Assembly (NCBI GenBank): GCA_022432975.1
Contig: CM039502.1
Location: 28,187,205 to 28,251,204, forward strand
Origin: Begonia masoniana
Taxonomy: Eukaryota > Streptophyta > Magnoliopsida > Cucurbitales > Begoniaceae
Length of the DNA stretch: 64,000 nt
Reading direction: 5' to 3'
The position numbers were made by a program, and so were the translations under genes. The notes beneath the pieces were generated by a model, which worked only from the letters and a program-made list of their open reading frames with translations, was not told where the DNA came from and searched no databases. Each line of letters opens with the position of its first letter. Position 1 is the stretch's first letter. This document shows, one piece after another, positions 31,011 to 41,749 of this stretch.

Positions 31011-34000
31011 ACTCACATTTTATCCACTTCATGGCTTACAATCACAACTCTAATCACAGAAAAGAGTTTACTCACTTCACTGAAACATTCAGAAATAATT
31101 CAATCGTATCCAGTAAAAATCCAGTAAAAATCCAGTATTAAAACTAACGGAATACTAACATCAGAAGGGTCTCAAAATATTTTTGAAAACATCCAAGCAA
31201 CTTTTTTCATTAAAAAGTTTAACATACTTAATTTGAAATCAATGTTCACTAAACCTTTACAACCACAGACACCAGTTAAACCGCCCCATCAGCTGCCAGT
31301 CTGTTACAAGGATGCACTCCTCCAACCAGTCTAGTCCTCAGTAGACTCAGAAAGCACACCTGTTATCACTTCTTCACCTACATCACAAAACTCATCTATT
31401 AGCCTAATGCTAAGCAAGTAAAGCAATGATGAAATGGAAATGCTGAAACATAAAGCTTCCTAAACATGCAGTTTCTACTTTCTCATCTCAGTTGCATATT
31501 CATCGTTCTGTTCAGATCCCCCTGTGAAGTTGGAAGTTGGATCAACTGTTCCAAAGTATAAATATCCACTGTCTCATTAAGGGGCGAATTAATTCCCTTA
31601 ACAGTAAGGCTGATTCACTGTTCAGATCCCCCTGTGAAATTGGGAGTTTGATCAACTCTCCCAAAGTATAAATATCCACTGTCTCATTAAGGGTTGGATT
31701 AGTTCCCTTAACAGTAAAACTGATTCACATAACTGTTTCAATATGTTCAATCCTTACCATGCCAGCATGCATTCAAATTCATTTTCGTATACTTTTAAAA
31801 CATGATGCATACACACAGACACCTCCCAGTAAACACAATCCTAACGTTTTGTGATGTAGGCCCGAAGGCACAAGCAAAACTTTACTTACCTGGATTCCTG
31901 GTGTATACTCGGTTAGGAGTTGCCTCGGAAATGCTCACCTAGAACCATAAACAGAACATTAAGCCAATCTTTACTAATCCCCATTCTAAAGCATTCTGAA
32001 ACTTAAGTGGACCGTTAGGAGTTCTATTCACCAAGCATTTTCCAAATTTTCACCCCAACCCGAATCTACACTCATTCGCAGCATACACAAAATCCCCACA
32101 TTGCACTCCCTCAGCTATCTAACTGCTTAAACTTAAGAGGAATGAGGAAAACTTACCTAAGTTGAAAGAGAGTCGAGGGAGGAAGAAATCGCCCGAAAGT
32201 TTCCTGCTGAAGAGCTGAAGGCCGGGAGAGAAATAAGGGAATTAGTGGTAGCTACCGAGCACTAAACCCCAAATCACTAACCTTAAATACATTATCCTTT
32301 TTTTTAAATCTCTAATTACCTTTCTGCCATTGCCTAGTCATTTATTAACCTAATCAATAACTCCCCCAACCCTTCTATAAAAGTACGTTATTAACAATAA
32401 CTCAAATTTTGACTCAATGGAACCGGGTGCTACATAAGTGTAATTTGTGAAGTATAGGGTATAAAAGGGAGGGTTTAGCTAAGGGTTTAAGCCGCCACTA
32501 TTCACCTTTCCTTTTTGGTCTTCAGCTCGGCAAGTTCTCCCGATGATTCCCCTGCTTGATTCCTTCAATCCAGGTGAGTTCTTCCTTAATTCTTCTTGCT
32601 GGATGATTTAGAATGAATATAAGATATACATTTGATGAATGGTTTATGGTAGAATAAAATAGAAAATGTTGAGAGTGCTGTAAGTAAGAGTTTGATTCGA
32701 GTTTTGTGGTGAATCGGGGAATGCACGAAAAACAGAGTTCTCAACTGGATTCCTTAGATTTCTGGATGGTTTAGAGTGAAGTTTAGTGAAGATTTAATTA
32801 ATGAATGATTTATGGTGGAATAAAATAGAGAATCTTGAGTGTGCTATTTTTGGGGCAGTTTTGAGTTTTGGTGAGCCACGACCGAGCCAACTACATTATA
32901 TGGTTATACGGTCCTGACCTTCAGTTAGTAGACACTCCAAGTAGTTCAAAGCCGCTTGTATCGTCTGAAATGATCAAGCATAGAACTAGTTATGCAATGT
33001 GGAAGTTAGACAAAAACTAGTTAATCCCGAGTTTAGTCAGTTTGGAATGAACCAGTAGTTTCCTTTCGCAAATTTGATGAATGAAGCTAGTAGAAGTTAG
33101 TAATGCTGTGTTTGTGTTTTAGGTGAGCAAACTCTCGAGGTAGCTTACAACCAAGAATCTCTCAGGAAGCCAGGTAAGTAGAGTATGTGTGTGCCTTCGG
33201 GCCTACATCACAAAACGGTAGGGTTTTTGTATGTTTGTATGTTTACAGTATGTTATGCATCATGTTTTTGAAAGAATACGAAAACGAATTTACATGTAAT
33301 GGCATGGTAAGGTATGAGCAGATTGAACCAGATCAGCTATTAAAGGAATTAATCCGTCCCTTAATCGAGTTAGAGGATATTTAACTTTGGGAAAACTGAT
33401 CCGCTTCCCATCGAACAGGGGGATCAAGATCAGCTATTAAGGGAACTAATCCGCCCCTTAATCGAGTTAGAGGATACATACTTTGGAAAAATTGATCCAC
33501 TTCCCATTGTACAGAGGGATCAACAGGGAATGAACATAATTACAACTGAGCTGTGGAAGTAGAAACTGCATGAATAGGGTTTATGTTTCAGCCTTTCATT
33601 TCATTATTGCTCTACTTATTTAGCATTAGGCTAATAAATGAGTTTTGTGATGTAGGTGAAGAAGTGACCACAGGTGTGTTCTCTGAGCATGTTGAGGATT
33701 AAGGGCAGTTGGAGGAGTGCAACCAGGCAATGACATTGGCAACTGATGTGGCGGTTTAACAAATGGTAGTAGGTGTGGAACTTAGTGGACAAATGTTTAA
33801 TTAAAGTGTGCTGAGAATATTAATGACAGTGGTAGTTTTAGATGCTTTGATATGTTTTAGAAATCATTCTGATAATGAGACATGGTTGGTTTTTAATTGC
33901 ATTCCTCCTTTCTAGATTTTGATTTATGTATTTCAGTTGTTTTGAATGGTTGCTGTCAAAATTTTATAAGTTCTCTTGTAGTCAGAATCGTCCACTAATT

Positions 34001-34029
34001 AGTGCATAATCGGTTAAAGTATGGTTTAG

Positions 34030-34790
34030 TTGTTGGGATTGCCGTCTAGAGTTGTGGATGAATTATCGTCCAAAGTCGTGGACGAGGACATCGTCCAAAG
34101 TTGTAAGTAAAAACAGTTATCTGTTCTGTGGACAAAATAGTCGTCCAAAGTTGTAGTCCTTTCTATGGACGAGAACAGTCGTCCAAACTGTAGGTGAAAA
34201 TGTTCGTCCACAGTTGCAGGTGAAAACAGTTGGACATGTTTTTCTGAAGTGTTGTCGTCTAGAGTAAGTAGTCACATGACCCGTGGACGATAAAGTCACG
34301 TGACCCGTGGACGATAAAGTCACGTGGCCCGTGGACGATAAAGTCACGTGGTCCGTGGACGACAAATTTAAGTAAGTCTATGGACTTTAGTCCATGGACG
34401 ATGAGTCTTTGTAAACCGTGAGTAATGAAGTCACATGACCCGTGGACGATAAAGTCACGTGGCCCTGGACGATAAAACTTAAGTAAGTCTGTGGACGAAA
34501 ATCCGTAGACGTTAAACCTATGTAGCCGTGGACGAGGGGAACAGTAGTCCAAAGTCATAAGTACATTGCCGTAGAGAACAGTGGATGAGTCATCGTCCAA
34601 AGTTGTCGTCCAGAGTATTGTTATCCAAAACGTTGTCGTTTAGATTAATGTTGTTTGTAGCGATATCGTCCAAAGCGAAGCTGTTCTGGGTACGTTGCCC
34701 AGGATCGCGTCGTCCAAGTCACTTGTCCAGAGTCATGGACGAGTACGTCGTCTAAAGTTATAGACGACAAACTCTGTGAATGACAGATTG
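34030..34790. repeat. GTGGACGA/CGTCCAAAG array with 24-bp G-box units in LTR B
   Basis: Irregular copies of CGTCCAAAGTTGT and GTGGACGA surround a core of 24-bp units (AAGTCACGTG, then GCCCGTGGACGAT). Perfect CACGTG sites are at 34297-34302, 34321-34326, 34345-34350 and 34456-34461; the first three are exactly 24 bp apart. Confidence 0.85.
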
Positions 34791-35045
34791 CTTAGTATTG
34801 TCGAACTGTTTGATGATGTCGCAGAAAAGTTTTAAATGATTTTGAACTCGAGGTTTTGGCTAGTTGGTATTCGTCGTGATTCTGTTTTCACGTAAATGTT
34901 TTCCGTTGCAAGTTTTGATGATTTAAAGAAATGTCGATTTTAGCCGTTAAGAGGAAAAGTTTATATTTTTTCCAAAATTTCCCAGTGTAGTTTAGTGAGT
35001 GTGTGTAACAAACCGGGTTGAATTAACTTGGGGCGTTACAGTGCT

Positions 35046-35286
35046 AAAGGCCATTGTGCACACAGAAAGAGGCAAATGACACGACAGTCATCTACGACAA
35101 GGCTGCTTCTCTCTTCACGAAGAAGATATAAGCGACATAGAAAAAAAAATCATTTTAATTTTGTAAAAAATTGAAATTCCAAAAATTTTTCGATCCAAGT
35201 ACAGAAAGTGTAAAAAATGGTTTTTTTTAGGATTTTGTCTAATTTAAAATATGGGTTTAATTTATAAATTCATTAAATGGAGGGAC
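35046..35286. other. Unassigned DNA between LTR B and hairpin element
   Basis: No gene or repeat recognised. AT-rich. Confidence 0.4.
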
Positions 35287-35295
35287 AAAAGTATA

Positions 35296-36143
35296 AGGGT
35301 AATTATCCATTTTAACCTTGTGCTATGCGCTTTATTGCAGTTAGCCTCTTGTACTAAAAAAAATAGGCAAACCAAACCCTGTACTTTGATTCTGTTATCA
35401 GTTTTGACCTTCCATCAACAATTTCGTTAAGCCCTCATTTAAAAAATTACCAAACAAAATTGGATTCATTTGAAATTTTTACCACATGTTTACTACTTAA
35501 TGAGAAGGTATTCTGAAATTTTTTGTGATTTTATAACATATGTACGATTTATTGTAAGTTTATTTTTGCAATTTATAAAAATATTATAATACCTCATACA
35601 AGTCTTAGAAAATCACGAACATTTTTTTATTCTCTACCCATGATATGGTGAACATGTGAAAAAACTTTCAAATAAATCCAATATCGTTTGATATTTTTAA
35701 AAAATTAATTTACAAAGTAAAAATGAAACTGAGATTAATTTTAAACAATTACCAAAAGATATTGGATTTATTTTAACCTTTTTCCACATGTTTACCATAT
35801 AATAGGTAGATAATAAAAATACTTTTGTGATTTTCTAAAATTTGTATGATTTATTATAATATTTTTATAAATTACTAAAATAAAATTACAATAAATCGTA
35901 CATGTGTTAACAATTCACGAAAATTTCTAGATTATCTGCTTTTTACGTAGTAAACATGTGGTAAAAAGTTCAAGTGAATTCAATATCGTTTGGTAATTTT
36001 GAAATGAGAGTTTAACGAAATTGTTGATGGAAGGTCAAAACTGATAACAGAATCAAACTACAGGATTTTGTTTTCTGATGTTTTTACTACAGGAGGCTAA
36101 CTGAAATAAAGTACATAGTACATGGTTAAAATTGATAATTACA
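35296..36143. mobile_element. Hairpin transposon-like element with 9-bp duplication (848 bp, MULE-like, non-autonomous)
   Basis: The two halves are inverted copies over almost the whole length. For example, the stretch ATCAGTTTTGACCTTCCATC near 35397-35416 is present inverted near 36025-36050. Ends pair as GGGTAATTATCC...TTAACC versus the complement of GGTTAAAATTGATAATTAC. The 9-mer AAAAGTATA flanks it on both sides (35287-35295 and 36144-36152), as expected of Mutator-like elements. There is no coding capacity. Class is inferred from the 9-bp duplication and long terminal inverted repeats. Confidence 0.78.
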
Positions 36144-36179
36144 AAAAGTATAAATAATGAAAGTTAGATTAAAAGAAAT

Positions 36180-38300
36180 ATTTTAATGGAAGGGGTAGGA
36201 AATCTTACCCCTTCATTTCATCTCACGTGGATGCCAAGGAGAGGGAGAGAGGAGCGATTCTGTTTTGTGTGATTTGTCATGTTCTGTGGGCTATGGAATA
36301 ATTTGTGAGGTTTCGTGTACCAACTTTTGTGAAAGAGCTTCGTTATTTGTAAGTTTTCCTCCCCATTTTAGGGTTTGTAGTTAGGATTTGAATTGAGAGC
36401 GGATTGGAGCAATGAAACTTGAATCCACTTGATCCTTTTAGTTGTTTTAGTACCTTTGGAGTGTGTGAAGGTATATCCCTTGTTTTGAAGTGAGAGAAGT
36501 TGGGAAAGGTGAGTTTGGACAACTCTCTTTTGTTGAATCGTATCAGAGGACGACGCTTCGAGGGAAGTGTCGACCACTAGCTTGTTCTAGGTTGAGATCG
36601 AGAGAAGGGTGTGTCGACACTTTAAGGGAACTATCGACTGCTAGTGTAATTAGAAATTTTACCCGAGAGCTCAAAGGTGTCGACACTTCGAGGGAAGTGT
36701 CGACCGCTAGACCATTTGTTGATTTAACGCGAGTGGTATGAAATGTCGATCGCTAGGATGAAGTTTGACTGCTAGTTCATTTTGAGTTGGAACTCGAGAG
36801 CTATGAGGTGCGATCGATAGGACAAAGCGTGGATCGCGGCCAAATCCGATTTTTCTAAGTGTCGACCGGTGGGTCAACCCCCACTTATAAGTGTCGATCA
36901 GCCACTCTCAAAGTTTGCGGCCATTTATAGTATTATGGATTGAGTCCCCAGTCCCAGTTTAAGAACCATCCTAGTGTTTTCCCTTAGTGTTGAGTTGAAT
37001 AATCTTAACCTTGGTTTCTGTTTTAACCTTAGACGACTTTTGAGGATTTCGAGCCAGTTGCTGAAGTTGCGCCTCAAGTTGGAAGAAGAAGCGCTTGGCG
37101 TAAAAGTAGGGATTTATATTATTTGCAATACATTGCATGGTTTTTATGAAAATCCTACTTTAGTGAGTTATCACCCATTAAAACTTGGCGGGGCCTAGTC
37201 GCCAGCCTTTTACGTGTATGTATGTATGATTTACACTTTTACCATTAATGCATGATTTTATTATTGTTGTGATAGAGGATAAATCTTCATGATACTTTAG
37301 ACGGTTTGAGTGTCAAAGAATCAAAAGAACATCGTAGTACACCTTCTACTGCGTGAAGGTTGTGATGTTTGCACGTTACGAAATGGGTAATAGAGCGGTG
37401 ATGATGCTCTCCTTGGGTTTATTATCGTTCATATGGGTTGTTTTGTAGAAGACCATTGTTCAGCGACAAGCCGAGTAACGGGGCTGGATCTTCGAATCAC
37501 ACATTGCTTATTTCTCTTACTAACTCATGAGGTGCTGCTGGACTTCGGTCACTGCCTTTTTTATGTTAGTTTGCTGGAGAGATCCTTGAGCGACCTTTAT
37601 TTTTCACTAAGATGATTTTCAAGTGAAATATACGATAATGACATATTTTCATATAGTCTTTTATGTATGCGACAAATGTTTAACTTAATGCATCATCGTT
37701 GGCTCGCGGAGCCTGTTTTCGTAAAACATTGAAAATAAGTTTTCATGAGACGATGATTTGAAAACCATTGTTTTATCTTCTCATGTTTTAAAAGAAAAGG
37801 TAAAAGAAGTTTAAAATACATTTAATATATGATTACTACTGAGTTAGTCACTCTCCCAATGACCTCTTCTTTTTTCGAGAAAGAACAAGAACAATGAATA
37901 GTTAGAGCTCATGAGCTATTTTCTTATCTTTATTTTCCTTGTTGAGTGTTTATTTGAGTTACAATGAACACTTATCTATATTTGGGTCTGTCTAAGATTA
38001 ATTTTTGGGACTTGGATATTTAGATTTTATTGAACTGTTTTACTTTATTACACTATTATATTTGTAATCATTGTGTGAATTTTTGCTTTTGATTAATGTA
38101 AAAGTCTTCTGCTAGAAACCAAGTCTTTCGGGAAGGGGTCGACCTTTTCTTTGCATTGCCTGAGTAGGGGTCGACACCTTCAAGTGAAGTTTCAACCCAT
38201 GAACCCACTTGTCGAGGTTTCGACCTTTGCTCCTCTCTGCCACTAACATCTGTCGACACTTGCTCAAAAAGTGTTGATTGGTGATTTGATTTCCAATTAA
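36180..38300. other. LTR-like sequence with GTCGAC clusters (boundaries unresolved)
   Basis: Non-coding, moderately GC-rich DNA resembling an LTR in composition, including a leader-like GGAGAGGGAGAGAGGAG and stretches similar in style to the other LTRs. GTGTCGACAC/GTGTCGACCG motifs cluster at 36535-36900, and again at 38130-38265. Open frames at 36368-36577 (minus), 36490-36741 and 36974-37198 have no recognisable domains. Confidence 0.4.
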
Positions 38301-39156
38301 CATGGAGTGCAAAATTCAGCTTCCCTCACCTATTTTTTGCCTTCAATCGACTCTATATCCTGCATAGAACTCAAAACTACCAAAATAATACATAAATAAC
38401 CAAGGAATTCTAGTTAGAAACTTGAATCCGAAATCGACAAAAAACTCTAACTTTCAAACCTAAAATCGTAGTTGAAAACTGACTTACCCGCGAAGAATTT
38501 TCACGAAACTTAAAAATTGGAGCAACACGAACATGATCCTAGCGTCATGAAATCTCTATTTCACCCTCAAACCTCACCCTCTCTCTCTCCCCTCTCACTC
38601 GCGCGACATCAACAGGTAAGGAAGAAAATCTTCCTTCCTTTATAATAATTTAAATTTAAAAAAATGTAAATAACAGAAAAATAATATATTTAGTATACAT
38701 ATATAAATATAATATAAAATAATATATTAACTATATATATTAAACATTTTCTCTAAAAGCCCGACGTTATGGAAAGACACGAGGTCAGAACAATTTTTTA
38801 ATACTAATCGAGAAAATATTCAAACTCTAAATAAAATTTCACCGCGACAATATAGTTTACTTAATCAAAATCGCAAAATGCAACTACACGAAATTTCCCA
38901 AAATTGAGCAAAACCTAAAACACTTCAGAAACTTTCATATAACAAATCTGATAATAAAATACTAATTTATTCAGTACGGAGCTTCAAAATTTCGCTACGC
39001 TAGACTTTAAAACTGACTGTTTAACCAACTTGACCAAAAACTATACGTGGTCAAATACTTAACAAGATAATTCGAGTTACCACGAAACAAGTTGACTTAG
39101 AACAACGAAAAAAATTGACTCGAAAAAATAATGAATAGAATATTAGCGGATATTAC
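38301..39156 (-). mobile_element. Decayed Tekay-type LTR fragment, reverse orientation
   Basis: Ends CGGATATTACA at 39156, matching the outer end of the gypsy LTRs at 41709 and 48985. It has a CT-rich leader (CTCTCTCTCTCCCCTCTCAC near 38580) and a minus-strand donor-like GTAAGT at about 38485. Similarity otherwise is weak, so this is an old or different subfamily. Confidence 0.45.
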
Positions 39157-39519
39157 ATGTTTGTTCCTATTAAAGCCATTTACTATGAAAACAGGTTTGA
39201 AAGACCTTTGATTGGACATTATTTAGAAAAAAAGTTTGACGTATAGTAATGTATATTGAAGAAAATACTGTTATCGATGATTTTATTAGTGTAGAACCTT
39301 CTCTTTCAGAAACAGTTGATGCGTTTCTTGAAGGTGTACAAACAAACCAACAACCTCAAGCAATTGGCTGCTGCATGTAGAACTACCGATAAAGTTGAGC
39401 GAACTTCCCCCAATGATCCAAGATTGAATTATCCTTGTTAGAATTTGATGTTTTTTAAATTCTAGTTAAGTCGTATATTAATATTAAGTTTCACATTTTT
39501 TTTATATATTAATATGTAA
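39157..39519. other. Unassigned fragment at the truncated edge of the gypsy element
   Basis: Contains short open stretches (for example from an ATG at 39156 reading MFVPIKAIYYENRFERPL, then a shift) that look formerly coding but that I cannot assign. The junction at 39519/39520 abuts the truncated LTR. Confidence 0.35.
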
Positions 39520-41709
39520 GCTGCTTTGCTGCAGCGATCGCGCGCTGCTGCTGCTGCAGCAAGCAGCGATCAGTCGCTGCCTTGCTGCAGCGCCTGATCG
39601 CTGCACTGCATCCTTGATCCACACTATTGCTCTCTGAAATTTCCAGAGAGCAAATACTTCAGTAAGCTCTCTGGAAATCCGGTTTCCAGAGAGTAAATCC
39701 ACACCATTTGCCTGTCATTCAGTTTCTTGCAATCTTTATACTTCTCACTAAAACATACAACTTATAAATTAAACTCACTCCATTTACAGCAGACTTTGCG
39801 AAGTCCAACTGCGTGGATAGTTCTAAAAACCAAGCTATTCGTAACAACCTAAACCAATCAAAACATTTTCAAAACATTCAGTAAACAGTTTAAACCAAAG
39901 CGTTTTACAGACAATTACCAAAATGGTATCTAACCCCTATCCAGATCCAAACAACCTAAAATACTCTATACGATTATCAGTTCAAAACATCTCAAAATAA
40001 CCCCAGAGTCCATACATACATCCCCACGGGTCATATCGCGCCTCGACTACCCAGCGCACTCCCACGAGCATCATCCATCAGCTGCTCCTACATCAGGGGG
40101 AGGAATATCATCCTCACTTGGGTCAACGTAACCTAGAACGTCACCTACACCATACAGACACATATGAGATATTGAAATCTCAGTAAGCTACGTAAATGCA
40201 GATGCGTGCGTGCGTATGCCATTCAGAAAACATGCAGATTTCAGATTCATATACAGATACAGATTCATTACATCGCAGACAGATTGTTACCGAGATATCA
40301 GCCCTATAAATGGAAAGGATACATCCCGCGATCGGACTACCACTTTCGATTTAGAGAGAGGGGTACATGCTCACAAACCCTACAGCCATGCCTGAGCCCC
40401 ATCTCACGTAACCAGATACAGATTACGTAGATTAATTACAGATGTTCATTTCTTTTCTTAAAACGCGTGCAGAAATTCGTTTTCATGACATTTGAAATAC
40501 GTGATGCATGAACAGATATAGACAGAAAGTAAACAATCAACATATATACCATCAAGACCAAAATAGAGTAACCTATAAACAATTTAAACCTAACTACCCA
40601 ACCGAAAGCGATTTAAAGCAAACAATTCCTTAGGGATCCTCGATACGACATCGAAGTATGGTGTAGACCGATTGGTCAAAGTAAGTCACGGAGACTTACC
40701 TTGGGCGCGCAGAATCTCAAGCTTCGATCACGGGAGTCGTGTGTCTGAGGAAAACACGATATTCGTAGTTAAAACCAATTTAAACTATAAACGTCCAAAT
40801 TACGAAATCCTTAACTAATGAATTTCCTAAAATTCCAACTTAATAATTCGAAGTATTTAACAACGACATAATGCTCGATAACCTGGAATTCCGATTAACG
40901 AGTTTTTCTCAAAAACTCGGAAATTTACCAATTTTTAACTTTTTCTCAAATTGATTTTTCTTCGTCCAATAATGTCCAATACGTTCAATACGTACTTAAT
41001 CAAGGCTAACCTATTAATTACGAACCCTAATTCGCGTTTTTAACGAAAATCGATCGAAACCCTAATTAACTAAATCTCCGTAAAACTCGAAATAAATGCT
41101 CAAAGACTGAAGCTGCATACCTAGGGTAGCGAGAGGAGGAGAAACCGTGAAGAAATCAGAACGAACGGGAGGAGAAACGGAGTCGGATCGTGAGAAGTCG
41201 TCGGCGGCGGCTGAGAGCTTTGCTCTCTGTTCGTGGATTCCAGAGAAGAGAAAGAGAGAAAGTGAGGGAGAGAAATAGATTTTAGGTTAAGTTATAATAT
41301 TGGTTTGGCAGATTACCTAAATGCCCTTAGCTCTTATTTCTATTTATTTCGTCCTTCGGTTCGTTAATCGTCCTACTATTCGGATTCTCGAAAGTTCCAT
41401 ATTTTGCCAATAACTCCTATCCATTGCCAGGGATTTATTAAAACTGTCCGTTCGCGATTTGGACCTCATTTGCTATTTTTACGAGAACGTCTTTTACATT
41501 ACGAGAAATGCATTTACTCGGAATATAGCGTTCAATCTCCAAAAATTCCCATAATTTCGTTAAAATTCCTATAAATCGTTAGGATTGAAACGACACTTTC
41601 CGTTTGCAAAACTGATTTGATTTGACACATTTACTAAAAATGCCATTAAACAATGAAATAATAATATAATATAATATATCCAAAAAGTCCGTACAAGCCG
41701 GATATTACA
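39520..41709 (-). mobile_element. 3' LTR of the Tekay/Del-like gypsy element (truncated)
   Basis: Nearly identical to 46799-48985 but lacks the last ~415 bp (the CTGCAG/GCGATCGC array and the LTR tip), so it begins inside the GC-rich array. It retains the leader module: mini-exon 40700-40744 (45 nt), intron-like 40145-40699 and 40745-41120. The polypurine tract lies at 41710-41722. High identity to the other LTR indicates a fairly young insertion. Confidence 0.93.
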
Positions 41710-41722
41710 TTCCACCCTCCTT
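41710..41722 (-). other. Polypurine tract of gypsy element
   Basis: The minus strand reads AAGGAGGGTGGAA immediately before the TGTAATATCCGG LTR start, the expected plus-strand primer site. Confidence 0.85.
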
Positions 41723-41749
41723 ATTCAGAATTTTGTCCACAAAATTAAA

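Larger units (their letters stand above)
29696..32434 (-). mobile_element. Solo LTR C nested in LTR B, opposite orientation (2739 bp)
   Basis: Plus-strand ends TGTAAGGCCCCGAG and AACCGGGTGCTACA with a perfect TAAGT duplication (29691-29695, 32435-32439). Read on the minus strand: TATTTAAGG at 32289-32281, donor TTAG/GTAAGT at 32157/32156, acceptor TTCTAG at 31939, 49-nt mini-exon 31938-31890, donor CCAG/GTAAGT, acceptor GATGTAG at 31378. Then come 11-bp and ~54-bp arrays. It is the same family as its host LTR, so one relative inserted into another. Confidence 0.92.
29573..35040 (+). mobile_element. Solo LTR B, split by nested LTR C
   Basis: Starts TGTAGCAACCGG at 29573 and ends GGGGCGTTACA at 35040, flanked by a perfect GTGCT duplication (29568-29572, 35041-35045). 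Removing LTR C and one TAAGT leaves about 2724 bp, related to LTR A. Leader order: TATAAAAG at 32460-32467, donor CCAG/GTGAGT at 32573/32574, acceptor TTTTAG at 33122, 51-nt mini-exon 33123-33173, donor CCAG/GTAAGT, acceptor GATGTAG at 33655. Intron 1 is longer than in A, C and D because it contains a diverged internal duplication. A GTGGACGA/CGTCCAAAG-rich array lies at 34030-34780. Confidence 0.92.

Noticed and set aside
30489..31032. Hydrophobic 175-aa repeat proteins
   Set aside because: Two overlapping frames of a stop-free 11-bp repeat. The hydrophobic pattern is a by-product of the A-tract unit.
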